Origin: Diphasiastrum complanatum
Taxonomy: Eukaryota; Streptophyta; Lycopodiopsida; Lycopodiales; Lycopodiaceae
Length of the DNA: 64,000 bases
Assembly (NCBI GenBank): GCA_029204225.1
Contig: CM055112.1
Coordinates: 22,758,578-22,822,577, forward strand
Direction: 5' to 3'
The notes under the pieces are model-generated. The model was not told where the DNA came from. It was given only the letters and a program-made list of their open reading frames with translations, and did no database searches. How positions within the stretch are numbered: position 1 is the stretch's first letter; every line of letters begins with the position of its first letter. This document shows positions 34,404 through 46,869 of this stretch, one piece after another. The position numbers were made by a program, and so were the translations under genes.

Positions 34404-35840
34404 CTACTCATCAATATCAACTGCACACTCATCGGATAATTTGGACAAATATTCTTTGATGTGTGCCACTGATATTTCCGGAATATATATTGATTTTTCC
34501 ACAGTATAGCCGTGTGCCTTGATTGTTTTTTTTGCCTTTGATCTCCATGCATGAACAATTGTATCTACATCCATATATTGCGATCCGTCATTGTTCATAA
34601 TCCATTCTTTCTCTAAGCAATTTTTGTACAGCTCTGAGTTGTCAACTTGTCTCTAGTTTCTATGCCGTTGATTAGATTTTGGTTCATACCATAATGCTTT
34701 AAACTCTGTGGCCAAGCCTTTTGAGTTTTTCTTCACTTCGACAACTTTTGCCACCTAAATAGGTATGGAACCCTCCACAACATCTTCATCTAGAGGCCGC
34801 ATTGCAACGAACTTGTCCAACACAACTTCTCTACGTGGAATGAATTCAACCAGAGGTGCATCAGCTTTTCGCCCACAAAATCTCCGGGGTAATAACTCTA
34901 CATCCATTTGGACCTCATTGATCGAAGTTGATACAGATGAATCAAAAGTGGTTGGCAAGGATTGTGGCCTAAAAGCCTCTTGGCTATACATTGATCCTGA
35001 TAACATTTTTTCTTTGGAAAGATATTCGACAAGTTTTGTGGTTTCCACCACACATGCATCATTGCGATCTTTGTATTCTGGAAACTTCTGGCTCATGAAC
35101 CGCAAATAATTAATAAAGGACATTATTCCTTTCATTTCATCTGGATCTAGATCCTTCGTGGATGCTAGAAAGATGGCTTCATCTTTTGAAGGTACACGCT
35201 GCAACAATTTGAAAGGTTCACTCCATGCATTGTCTCCATCATTAGAATAGTATTTCCATTGAAAAATAGTGAGGATTGGTGTGTCCTTCTAAGCCGTCAT
35301 TTCCTTGAGCAATACAAGGATCTATGAATTGTTTCCAGTATTTTACTTCAGTGCTTTCGATATGACCGCCACCTATCTTTTCACCAGTTCGTGCTAGCAT
35401 ATTTGGCATTGTCTAAACTGATTTGGGCTTCAAAGCTCTGGATATGACACTGAAAACATGATCTATGTCTTCATGTGTGTGGCCAACCAAAAGAAATCCC
35501 ATTTCTGCCTTTTGGACCTATTGCATTTTTAAGGTCGTCACATGTTTTGCATTTGGACATTCTTTGCCTTGTTGGAGTCTTGACATGTCCAAACTCTTGT
35601 TTCCACATCTTGTACAGTGTGTGGATCTTGAAACTTCAGGAATACACGTATCTTTAAGATGTGTGTTGAAGACATCACGTTTATGCATGCCGAGTGGGAG
35701 ATGATGTTCGCAAATAGCAATGCCATCTTTTGATTTATGTTGAAGATGTGGTTGAGAACTTCTCCTAGGCGATCGAATTCACTGTGAGGGTATGGCAAGG
35801 GACAATCCATTTTAAACACCTTCGAAATTAGGACCACACT
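34404..35840 (-). pseudogene. DUF7869-like transposon-type protein relic
   Basis: The minus strand reads, in changing frames: a segment 'LYKMWKQEFGHVKTPTRQRM' followed by SKCKTCDDLKNAI (about 35630-35520), then 'FLLVGHTHEDIDHVFSVISR' (about 35496-35431), then a 150-codon open frame (35207-34755) starting MLQRVPSKDEAIF, then a lysine-rich end (34598-34404). The pair 'F.KC..C..LK' and 'VGHTHEDID..FS.IS' is the signature I associate with the DUF7869 family. This family is frequent in plant and animal transposon-like genes; its biochemical role is not known to me. At least four stops and two frameshifts separate the pieces, so it is a relic. No terminal repeats were found. Confidence 0.6.
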
Positions 35841-36149
35841 TTTATTCGTACCAACTTCTCTGAAAAAAAAACATATTCGTTTGATTCAGCAGTTAAGACA
35901 ATGCAACTGCCTCTTTTCGGGAAAAAAAAAAAAAAAAAAGAAACAACTGGAGTTACATCTTTTCTTGAACGGTCCATGTAGTGACCTTGAAAAAAATCAT
36001 ATAGGTACACTTTATGTTAGGATTTGCAATGCTATTGAAAGTATAATTAGCAATATTATGAAACTGTGATAAATAGTGCCAAATAGCTATTGAAAGTAAA
36101 ATTAGCAAAATTATTATGAAATTGTAACAAAATTATGAAACAATTATAG
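35841..36149. other. spacer with A-run
   Basis: Contains an 18-base A-run (about 35922-35939) and two imperfect copies of GCTATTGAAAGTA.AATTAGCAA.ATTATGAAA..GT near 36030 and 36090. No gene. Confidence 0.5.
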
Positions 36150-36615
36150 CCCTTAGATCTTGTCCTTTAGCCAGTGGCCCTTAGCCCATAGCCCTTTCCC
36201 TTGTCCCTAGGCCCAGCCCTTCGCCCTTAGCATTAGCACTTGGCCCTTAACCCTTAGACCTTATACCCTAGCCCTTAGCTCTCGTGCATTAGCCCTTACC
36301 CTTGAGCGTCAGCCCTAGCACTAGGCCCTTATCCCTTGGCTCTTAACCTTAGCCCTTGGCCCTTAAACCTTGCCCTTAGCCTTAACCCTCGGCCCTTGGC
36401 CCTCGGCCCTAGCCCCTAGCCCTTGGCTAGGCCCTTGGCCCTAGCCCTTATCCCTTGGCCGATGGCTCTTGGTCCTTGGTCATTGGTGGTGGTCCTTACC
36501 CCGTAACCCTTAGTCCTAGCCCTAAGGCCCTTAGTTATTAGCCTTTGGTCCTTCAACCATCGCCCTTGGCCTTTCGGTCTTAGTCCTTGAGCCCTTTGTC
36601 TTTAGCGCTTTAAGA
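36150..36615. repeat. degenerate CCCTTAG/CCCTTGG hexamer-heptamer tract
   Basis: About 460 bases built almost wholly of CCCTTAG, CCCTAG, CCCTTGG and similar words on the plus strand. It resembles a decayed telomere-like or satellite tract but is not the plant telomere unit CCCTAAA. Confidence 0.75.
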
Positions 36616-36620
36616 CTCTT

Positions 36621-37902
<1,282 letters not shown>

Positions 37903-38760
37903 GCCATCCGTCGTGGTATATGGCTTCTTCCAGAATTTTTTAATTGTTTTCGGGATCTTCGCGGTCTTCGCGAATTTTCCTGATCTTCTTGTTCTTAGCG
38001 GATTTCGTGATTTTCGGGATCTTCACGGTCTTAGCGAATTTTCGTGATCTTCGCTGATCCTCCTGATTTTCGAGATTTTTCGAGATTTATTCTAGATTTA
38101 TTCGCGATTTTTATGGTAATTTTCGAGATGTTCATTTGTGAAAATATATGGAGGAAGCCATCCGCCGCGGCGGATAGTTTTCCACATTATCGGTTTTTTT
38201 TCGTGATTTTCTGGATTTCTTCGACGTTTTCTAGATTTCGAATTTATTCGGGAATTGATTTTTTTTGGGATTTTTGGGAGTTGAAATTTTTTAGGAGTTG
38301 TCCATCTGACACGGCGGATGGACCGGAATCCAAATTTATTTTTTCACAAATTGATTTTTAATGGTTTTTCTTAGAAATAAAGTCTGTTTGAGGGGGGTTC
38401 ATCCGCCGCAACGAATGGACCTTCATCCAATTGTTTCTGACATGAATTTTTTTTTAGATGTTTACCCTATACAAAATCCACTTTTACCCTATACAAAATC
38501 GGAAAAAGTTTACCCTATACAAAATCCACTGATGTTTACCCTACAAAATCGAAAGAAGTTTCAGTTGTACATTTTTTTTTTTTTAAACCAAGAATTTTTT
38601 AAGAAAAAGCAAAGAAAAATTATGGAGAAAGTCGTTCGTCCTCCCCCCCACCCCTCTCTATCTCTCTTTGTCCCTCTCTTCCCAACTTATTCGAGCTATC
38701 AAAGTTTATCTAAGAGGGGGGGGTCCATCCGTCGTGGCGGATGGATCTCCATCCAAAATA
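37903..38760. repeat. five spaced palindromes (CCATCCGCCGCGGCGGATGG type)
   Basis: Related imperfect palindromes occur at 37903-37924, 38157-38177, 38301-38322, 38399-38420 and 38724-38745. The second holds the perfect 16-base palindrome ATCCGCCGCGGCGGAT. Copies 3-5 are followed by GGAYC, then ATCCAA and an AT-rich stretch, so a larger unit is repeated. The spacer carries many TTTTCGNGATCTTCGCGG-like words (37930-38130). Open frames here (38044-38361, 38361-38768) are repeat-driven. Confidence 0.7.
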
Positions 38761-39152
38761 TTTTTTAAGAAATTTTGTTTCAGAACTAATAAAAGTTAGA
38801 AACTAATACTGCTGAAAAACTAATTGAGGTTAAAAATTTAATTGAAACTTTTTTCTAAAAAGTTGTAAAAAGATTTCAACCTTTTTTTGAAGAGCCTTAA
38901 ATCCCCTTCCTAAGTGTTGCCATTATTGGAGGGTCTGAAAGTCTTTTATTGAGCTTGAAAGTCCAAGCTACCCTAACCTCATGGCTACTCCTTCCTCAAC
39001 AGATTTTCAAAAATACATATATATCAGTTAAACGAGTATAAAAAACGACCTCTAAAAATGATCTGCAACTACTTGAACAAAAGCCTCTCAGATACAAATT
39101 TGGATTAAATAACATGGATTGAAATGGCTCAGCTTATATAGTATTCCTAAGT
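38761..39152. other. no gene recognised
   Basis: AT-rich spacer; TCCAAGCTACCCTAACCTCAT at about 38962 recurs as TCCAAGCTGCCCTAACCTCAT near 39677. Confidence 0.4.
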
Positions 39153-39505
39153 TGTGTACAGCTCATCAATCCATGACTGTGTTTCTCAGTTCTGTATAGC
39201 TCATCAAGCCATGTTACATTTTTCATTTTTCTCTTGTCTGTGTACAGCTCATCAATCCTTGCCTGCGATCCTCAGTTTGTGTACAGCTCATCAATCCATG
39301 TCTTCACAAAGATAAGCAACATTTTTCATTTTTCTCTTGTTTGTGTAATCCTTGCCCTCGATCCTCAGTTTGTGTACAGCTCATCAATCCATGTCTTCAC
39401 AAAGCCAAGCGACGATTTTCATATTTCTCTTGTTTGTGTATAGCTCATCAATCCTTGCCTGCTCATCAATTAGTTTGTGTACAGCTCATCAATCCATGCC
39501 ATAGG
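39153..39505. repeat. tandem repeat around TGTACAGCTCATCAATCCATG
   Basis: Seven copies of the core (about 39155, 39194, 39238, 39278, 39370, 39436, 39476). A longer unit with CTTCACAAAG...ATTTTTC..TTTCTCTTGTTTGTGTA repeats at about 90-100 base spacing. Confidence 0.85.
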
Positions 39506-39699
39506 TTTCTTATTTGTTTCATTGTTTAAGACCTATTGTTAATCTGAATAAACTCCATAAATACTGCTCTAGTTTTGATCTTTATATTTTAGAAGTGCTA
39601 GTCTCAATTGTCTTAATTCTCTGAAGACCTCTTAGTTTTTTAGCCTCCCTTTTTGTCTGATAGAAGAGACGGTCAAGTCCAAGCTGCCCTAACCTCATC

Positions 39700-39905
39700 G
39701 GGGATTACCGTGGATTTTTTCAGGATTTTCAAGATCTTTTTCGGAATTTCTTTGTGGCTTTTCAGGATCTTTCGTGGCGTTCCCAGCTTTCATGGCTTTT
39801 TGTTATATTTCGGGATGTCTCCGGGATGTTTGTCTTTGTGGCTTTTGGGATCTTCGTGGCTTTCGTGGCTTTTCATGGCTTTCGTGGATTTTCTAGATCT
39901 TTTTG
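39700..39905. repeat. TTTCGTGGCTTT-type degenerate repeat
   Basis: Roughly ten variants of TTTCGTGGCTTT or TTTCGGGAT. The overlapping open frames read as Phe/Trp/Leu strings and are artefacts. Confidence 0.6.
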
Positions 39906-42110
39906 GGACTGCAATTTGGCCTGGCTTTCTATATTGCTGATGAGACTGCGTTCCGACCTTCAGAGGAACCAAGTCTCTTATTTTTTACGAGGGCTTGGAA
40001 GATTTCAACAAAAACAAGCTCTTCTGGAACTCATGTTAAAGCGTTTGTGGTGGTTTCAAAAAAATCTGTAGGTGAGCCCATGTTCAGTATGGACGATGAT
40101 GTTCAGTCCCTTGGTTTAAATCGAGGGAACAAGATCGATTTCGATCACGTAGAGTTTATGACACAAACTCCAAGATGGGACTGAGCATCATGTTGTTCTT
40201 TCATGTGAAGACCTCATACATTTCACTACCCCGCCTAAAAGTCAAGATGAAAATATGGTCAGTTTGAATTTTGAAGGACAACTGGCGAGTGGCATGTTCC
40301 TTCTGGCTAGCAAATATGAGAGCTGAATAATATGAATGAAGATATCTTTATGGAGGCTAGCACAATGGTCTCTTCAATTCTCTCAACTTTGGGTACGTAG
40401 CCAGAATTACATGACAAATTGGAGGATCCTTCACTGGACGAAATACATGCTCATCAAGGAGAAAAGTCAAGGCTACAAAAAAAAAAGACCATCTGTACGC
40501 AGGGAAATCGCAGATATTCAACATGGGCGGAAAGCAGCAAGACCTATTGAAAGGGTAGGGAAGCAACCGTTGGAGCCCCATATTACAGTGTTTCTGAGGA
40601 CGGGTGATGCAAGCTCCGAATCAGATCATGAACATGTCGACGTGGACAAATTCGAAGGCGACACAAATGTCAACTTAGACTGCTTTTCTACATATGATGT
40701 TGGATATGTTTGGGGTAGACATCAATTTCATGTGAAGACATAAAACATTCACCGACCCTCACTCTTCACAAACCAACGTGCATTGGATTATGATTTTGTT
40801 GGACAACTTTTTCAATCTGTGAGTACACCTCAAGGTCCACCACCAGCCTCCATCAACATTACTTTGAGGCCCATATATTATCAGGAAAGCGCCAAAACAA
40901 CTATTCAATTTGACAATCCTGAAGATTTTGAGAAGGCCTTTAAAACTTTTCAAACATGGAATATGGAGAATAATAAAGAGGTATATGCTGATAGATATCC
41001 AAAGGAAGATGATTTAGCACCAGGCTCGAAGTTGGATGGTCTATCTAAAAATCGATTTATGGAAAACTGTCACTTTGAACCAATTGACGGTCAGCACTTT
41101 TGTTGTGCTTGAAACGAGGTTGTTGTTGAAGCGTTAAGAACACGAAGATTATTACCAGCTATTTTTGAGTCACGATTTAGATTTGACCATGCAAGAATCT
41201 ACATTTTTTGAGATCAGAGTCGCTATATTTTGGAATCTGACAGATTGAATTTTGAGCCAAAAATAAAGAGAAAGAAAAGCACTTTGGCGGAGATCATGGA
41301 ACGTGGATGCGCTCTTTGGGTCGAATGTGAACGACCAAGATATATCAAGGGCCTCAAACTCTCTCCTGAACAAAGAAAGAAAATGTGCAAATTCTATCTC
41401 AAATTGAGAGGGGTACTTGGCAGTGAGGTAACTGGGACACTGCAGGAAAGGTGGCCCTCAAAAGCTTGTATGACAAGTTTGAGGAATACACGCGAATTCT
41501 CCTACAATCTGATGAGACATTCAAAAACTTTTTGGATGTTATGAAATTTTACTGTGCAAACCAAATTTTTTATGAAGTGCTGGCAATTATATCTGGTAAA
41601 AGAATGAAAATAATACCGATGACAATTAGATTCTTTAGAAGCTTGAGATATGTGCCAGACCATCTTTGTGATCGCATATGTAAAAAGTTAGTAAATGGGA
41701 AGCTATATTTCGGAAAAAAATAAATAAAGATAAGCACATCAAAGAGGGCGTGACTTTACTTGTGCGTGAAAGTTGTGCTCTCAATATTGTAAAATATATA
41801 CTCTCTTTGGAAAACAACCTGCCGCCGAATGTGGAGTATGGCAAAGAAAATATTAAATTGCTTTCTAAATCTATCAATAAAAGGTTTTCCAACGATTGGA
41901 TGTGGGCAACGACTGGTGCGAGCAATAGAACCATATCCACCTTGGTGGTGATATTCCTTCATCCTTAAAATTTATCGTAAATAAATTGAAGGCAAGATAT
42001 TTGGCCGCAAATATTTCTGAAGCAGGTGCCAACACCTCCAGTACAGGATGGAGGTCTTTTTGTTAAGTCAGGAATTCCAAAGGCGAAAAAGCCATTTGCT
42101 GCGGTGTAGA
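39906..42110 (+). pseudogene. unrecognised large protein relic
   Basis: A series of plus-strand frames with protein-like composition, broken by stops and frameshifts: a frame at 39903-40184, pieces at 40201-40330 (SCEDLIHFTTPPKSQDEN) and 40336-40560, then 40783-41112 with 'FDNPEDFEKAFKTFQTWNME' and 'CHFEPIDGQHFCCA', 41230-41470 with 'MERGCALWVECERPRYIKGL', 41451-41723 with 'FKNFLDVMKFYCANQIFYE' and 'RFFRSLRYVPDHLCDRICKK', and 41750-41968 with 'NDWMWATTGASNRTI'. The PIDGQH box faintly recalls the I.GxH motif of ParB-like folds, but I would not assign it. About 600-700 codons would be covered. I do not recognise a family. Confidence 0.45.
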
Positions 42111-42197
42111 AAAAACTAATTTTATGAGTGTTCCATATTCCTTGTGGGAACGACCAACCTTGTATATATTTGATAATATAGATTCTTTGGAGGAGTC

Positions 42198-42520
42198 CTA
42201 TATCGTGTCAATGGTGCGGCATTGCATGGCGACCCTCATGACACAGCATAAACTTTGTGTTGTCATTTTGTTCGGGCTAAAGGTTTCGAAGTAATCGATG
42301 TCGAAAATTTGTGAGAATTCCCTTGCCATGAGTTGAGCTTTCTTTCTGTCGATACTACCGTTTGCTTTGTATTTGATCTTAAAAATCCATTTGCAGTCGA
42401 TTATTTTTCTGTCTGCTGACAGCCTCGTGACAGTCGATATGTTGTTCCTCAGCAGTGAGTTGTACTCCTTGTCCATTGCTTCCTTCCAGAGATCTGAATC
42501 GGCATGTGACAAGAAAAATG
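42198..42520 (-). pseudogene. copia reverse transcriptase N-terminal fragment
   Basis: 104-codon minus-strand frame with 'SDLWKEAMDKEYNSLLRNN', 'RKIIDCKWIFKIKYKANGSI' and 'FSQIFDIDYFETFSP'. These are the first conserved blocks of copia RT ahead of the catalytic boxes. Similarity stops after FSP. Upstream on the minus strand no integrase is seen. The strand is opposite to the copia that begins about 200 bases downstream, so it is an independent fragment. Confidence 0.7.
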
Positions 42521-42699
42521 CAAAGAGAGAGAAAATCCCGAAGGTCGTCTAAAATAAACGAGGAAGGTTCCAGCGACATCCTCATCCACATCAACAATGC
42601 TGAATTATTGACCGTATATATTGTGTATAGTTGTCACAAAAGCCATATACTTCCAAGTACAACGGCTTTTCTAATTAGTTGACAAGCATTCAATGTAAT

Positions 42700-43315
42700 T
42701 AATACATGGATGAAATCTATAAATAGATCGTCCAAGCACAACTTAGCGGTTGCTCCGTCCATGAGATGCATTATTTGAGCCTCCCAATTACGCCGTCAAT
42801 TTTTTGTTGTAATTGCTATTTGTATTGTGCTTCAGTGTAATATAGCAGCAGCACGTTTTTATCTGTGTACAATGCAGATGAATGCTTGTTGTGATTAAAT
42901 GCACTTTCATTGCTGTTTGATCGCGCTTGTTTACTCACTCTGATCAGAACACGGACATCTAAGACTCCTCAATTTTTTATCAGACGATGGTTGTCTTTGG
43001 CGCTTGAGGAACTTGCAATATCATACTGCTCTTCCATTTATTTTAGAACTATACTTCACATTGAATCTAATTTCAGTAGTACCACACACAAACCATCTCT
43101 AATCTCTTTGGTGGACTGTACTCTTGTTTTAAAGTATGAATTAATTTTTAAGATCTTGTTGGGCAATTTGAACACTTGAAGCTGTGATTACATTTAGCAT
43201 AAGCTGTCTATTAGACTGTTTTTTGCATTTAGCAGCCGATTAGAATGGAAGAGCTGTTCCGCAATATTTCTGCTCTCTTTTCCGTTCGCGTTCTTTTATC
43301 TCCCTTGTCCCATCA
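42700..43315 (+). repeat. 5' LTR of plus-strand copia
   Basis: The end (CCCATCA at 43315) is set by the primer site. The start is uncertain, placed near where homology with the second LTR begins (GATGAAATCTATAAATAGATCGTCCAAGC). Confidence 0.5.
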
Positions 43316-43317
43316 AA

Positions 43318-43330
43318 TTGGTATTAGAGC
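43318..43330 (+). other. primer binding site, one mismatch
   Basis: TTGGTATTAGAGC; differs from the Met-type site TGGTATCAGAGC by a C-to-T change. Confidence 0.7.
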
Positions 43331-43361
43331 GTAGCTCAAATAAATCGAAAGATTAAGTTTG

Positions 43362-44190
43362 TTTTATTTGTATATTGTTATCATGTCTCATATAGGTAGC
43401 TCCTCATCTTCATCACTCAGTGAAGCTAGAGTCATTGACAAGTTCAATGGTTCTAACTTTTACATTTGGAAGTTAAAACTTAGAATGATGTTGATAGATA
43501 GAAATCTTTGGGATGTAGTAGAAGGTGCAGACCTGAAACCAGAAGATGGTGATCAAGCAAAGGCCTGGAGGATCAAAGATCAGAAAGCCTTAGCATGTAT
43601 CACACTCAATCTGGCCGACTCCCAAATATCTCACATTACTACGTGCAAAAACTCTAAGGAAGCACTGGACTTGTTAACAAATCTTTATGAGACTCACAAA
43701 ATTACATCTTAGAAGGAAGTTCTTTACTCTTAGCATGTCTGATTCTATTGCCATCACTTCTCACATCAATAGCTTCAAATTTTTGTTAAATCAGTTATCA
43801 ACTATAAGATGTTTTATTCAAGATGATGATGTCGTTATGACCTTGCTTTCTTCTCTTCCAAAGTCGTATGAACACTTTGTGGTGATGATCCTCACACAAC
43901 CCGACCTCACGCTTCAAAAGATGGTCGATCATCTTCTTTAAAAAAAAATACGGAGAAAGACTAGCAGCTTGTCCATCAAAGACAAATCCATGGCTCTATA
44001 CACCAAGAAGAAAGACTATTCCAAGGGCAAGAATCAAGTGCAACAACAACAGCAGAAGCTTCACACTCAAAGTGAGCATGGTGAATCACGCAAGAAGCTT
44101 TTTTATAGATATTGCAAAAGAGCTAATCACGACATGAAAGAGTGTCGCATCAGGATCTACAACGAGGCAAAGAAGCAGCAACAATAGCAA
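43362..44190 (+). pseudogene. copia gag
   Basis: The ATG is at 43383 after an in-frame upstream Met at 43359. The frame gives 'DKFNGSNFYIWKLKLRMML', 'WDVVEGADLKPEDGDQ' and 'ALDLLTNLYE', then shifts near 43700 to 'HINSFKFLLNQLS' and 'LLSSLPKSYEHFVVMI'. After a stop near 43940 comes a basic linker and the knuckle 'YRYCKRANHDMKECR', where the first cysteine is replaced by tyrosine. Residue blocks are typical of the UBN2-type copia Gag. Confidence 0.75.
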
Positions 44191-44259
44191 CAACCAGACT
44201 CCTCCAACATGGCTAAATTCAAAGAGCAAGACACACACTTGTTAATGGCTTATAGCAAC

Positions 44260-44834
44260 ATCGAAGACTGTGATAGCTAGTACTTAGACAGCGGCACTAT
44301 CCAACACATAACCTCTTGCAAGGAATGGTTTACGAAGTACACAGCTTACAGCAAAGGCCAATTTATCTACCTCGGAGATTCTAGCACCATACATGTGGAA
44401 AAGGCAAAGGAGTAGTGAAGATCAGCTTCAACAACGATCTGTCTATTTTGTGTTCCTAATGTCTTTCATGTTCCCCAATTGTCAAATAACCTGTTATCAG
44501 TTTCTAAGATAACTGATGAGGGCTACACTGTTACTTTCTCATCTGAGTGATGTACAATACTCGAGGAAGATACTACTATGACTATATGCACTAGAGTCGA
44601 AAATCTTTACGTACTCTCTAATTTAATTGCATTAGCTAGTATCTCTAATGAAAACGACAGTGCTGTTCTGTGGCATAGTCAATTTGGACATGTCAATATA
44701 AGATCACTTTCTTATATGCATTGTAATAATTTAGTTGATGGTTTGAATTTCCTGTCTTCAATAGATAGGAAATCTTTCTTTTGTGAATCATGCATCTATG
44801 GGAAGCACTCTAGAATCTATGCATCTACACGAAT
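44260..44834 (+). pseudogene. copia protease and pre-integrase segment
   Basis: The protease motif appears as 'YLDSGTIQHITSCKEWF' near 44281 (DSGA is usual) with a stop just before it. After a frameshifted stretch with 'NNLLSVSKITDEGYTVTF'-like residues, the frame from 44578 gives 'VLWHSQFGHVNIRSLSYMH' and 'FFCESCIYGKHSR', the H..H...C..C zinc site of integrase. The frame then runs into LTR sequence at about 44835. Confidence 0.7.
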
Positions 44835-45072
44835 GAAATCTATAGGTAAATCGTCCAAGCACAGATTAGCGATTGCTCCGTCCATGAGATGCATTATTTG
44901 AGCCTCCCAATTATGCCGTCAATTTTTAGTTGTAATTATTCTTTGTATTGTGCTTCGATGTAATATAGCAGCAACATGTTTTTATTTGTGTACAACGTAG
45001 ATGAATGTTTAATCTGATTGAATGCACTTTCATTGTTATTTAATTGCGCTTGTGTACTCACTCTGATCGGAA
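44835..45072 (+). repeat. LTR fragment joined to pol
   Basis: Matches 42714-42955 with scattered changes (shared GCTCCGTCCATGAGATGCATTATTTGAGCC). Confidence 0.8.
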
Positions 45073-46561
45073 GCGATAAGGCCTCGGTAGCAAACTAAAA
45101 CAATTGAGAGAGAGTAGGGCCAACATTTGAGACAACTCCGAAAACAAACACATCAATGGCTTGACCAAAAAGGGTAATGCACTCAATGCATGGGACTAAC
45201 TTCAAATGATATGTCAATTTGGAAAAGCATAACGACCTTCTCAAGCAACAAACAAGGGAATCATTGTCAAACGAAAAACAAGCAAAGCCTAAAAATACAC
45301 CAAAAGAGCAACAGAACATACGTCAACCCCATAAGCATTCTTTGAAAAGAGCAAAGCAACAGAGACTGGAGCACTTGAAGTAGTAGATTGAGAGGCTACA
45401 ACAAGATGCAAGATAGGGCGTCGCGCCGAGACAAGCCAAAGGCAACTACATGAACAAATCTCCTATATCAAAAAAAGAGTCCAACAAGCGGCCTTAAAAA
45501 ACAAGCTACTAAATATACATTATTTGAGATGCTTAACAAGAGGATCAACTAACTTGGATTTCATAGATTGAGTGATAAAGACTAACAAATCTAACAAACT
45601 AAAAAATTTGGTGTTAAATTCTCCAGTGATTTTTGTTGAACATAACATTTCCTACATAAGAAAACAAATGTCAATTTTTTTTGAAGTCAACATCTTTTCA
45701 TTCTTTGGAAAATTGAATTCTAAAAAAATACATTAATTTTATTTGTAGATTGTGTTGATTTTTTTGAGCAATGGTAGTGATGCCACTAGACATTTTCATA
45801 TTCCTCAAAAAAAAAAACCAAGCACAAGATGGTAAACCAATAGCTTTTAAAAATAAAAACTTCATCCTCAAATGAGATATGAAACTCAAAATAATTTTTT
45901 AATTGTTATTCAAACACTTCGAAGTATTTTAGTTGCCACCATATAAATATGAATGGCCACCTAAGACATCAAGTGGACCAACATCTAAGTAGTGTGTAAC
46001 GAGAATTTTATTCACAATTTTTGTTGAAGTGATTTTTTTGTGTGTTGTTAGAGTGTGAAATAAGAGGTGATTTTGCACACAATAAGTGCTCCCCAAAATT
46101 TTGAACTTTTATTACCTTTTTTTAATTTTTCAAACATAAATAGATATAATTAACTTTATATAGGACCATAAGGATCTTGATGGACTCATAAAGGATCAAT
46201 AGAAAACCACCAAAATTTATTTCATAAGATACGATTAAAAATGGCTAACCAAAAGGATTTTGATTGTAATCTAATGAGTTTTTGGTCCAACGCAAAAAGG
46301 CAATGCCCAAGCTACAAGCCTCTCCACATGAGCCTCACTCAACCCCATTCTTAATGTCAAGAACGGATTCAAAGGTGCTCTCTCACATTATGTTGTTGTC
46401 CTGAGCATCCTTTGATCTAGTAATGCCAGGTGCTCAAGGTTTCCTTTGTATTTTGAAGGCACAATGTTCATGTGAATTTTGCAACCAAAATTTTAAGTGA
46501 TCACTATTCTCATAATCAGTCAATTAAATGTTCACACATAGCACATTAGCTACTTGGTAGA
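45073..46561. other. no gene recognised
   Basis: AT-rich spacer. The frames at 45095-45319 and 45698-45889 on the minus strand have no recognised motif. Confidence 0.4.
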
Positions 46562-46669
46562 ATGTGCATGTGGACAGTCAATGACAGGCTGCCACATAGC
46601 ACATGCACATTATGAAAAAACGTGTGCATGCTATGTGGCAGTCTATCATTGGCTCTGCACATGCCACAT
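46562..46669. repeat. imperfect inverted repeat (about 48-base arms)
   Basis: Left arm 46562-46610 and right arm 46622-46669 around a loop of about 11 bases (TTATGAAAAAA). Inner arms CTGCCACATAGCACATGCACA and TGTGCATGCTATGTGGCAG pair with a 2-base gap. Pairing continues outward through GTCAATGACAGG/TCTATCATTGGC. The transcript could fold into a long hairpin on either strand. Confidence 0.75.
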
Positions 46670-46793
46670 GATCCCATCTACTTTCCACCAACTCAACTCA
46701 TTCAGCTTCTTCGGTGGCAGTCTATCATTGGCTCTGCACATGCCACATGATCCCATCTACTTTCCACCAACTCAACTCATTCAGCTTCTTCGG
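46636..46793. repeat. exact tandem duplication, 79-bp unit
   Basis: 46636-46714 and 46715-46793 read the same base for base (TGGCAGTCTATCATTGGCTC...). The first copy overlaps the right arm of the hairpin. Confidence 0.9.
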
Positions 46794-46869
46794 TCAGCCT
46801 GCCATCAATGCCTTGCCAATTGTGCTCTTCACTTGGCTGTAACAAATCCCAGGATTTCAAGGTAATTGC

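Larger units (their letters stand above)
42700..45072 (+). mobile_element. plus-strand Ty1/copia element, 3' deleted
   Basis: 5' LTR (about 42700-43315), primer site (43318-43330), gag (43362-44190), protease and GAG-pre-integrase segment (44260-44834), then directly an LTR fragment (44835-45072) that matches 42714-42955. A single deletion seems to have removed the integrase core, RT, RNase H and the first part of the 3' LTR. The second LTR also stops early, so no target duplication can be read. Gag resembles that of the minus-strand copia at 26.6-27.5 kb. Confidence 0.7.

Noticed and set aside
36150-36615. True telomere array
   Set aside because: The words are CCCTTAG/CCCTTGG with irregular spacing, not CCCTAAA, and the tract is internal.
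39153-39505. CRISPR-like array
   Set aside because: Spacers are themselves repeated and the context is plant nuclear; it is a tandem repeat.
39653-40071. Phe/Trp/Leu-rich frames resembling membrane proteins
   Set aside because: Driven by the TTTCGTGGCTTT repeat; no start context or homologous domain.
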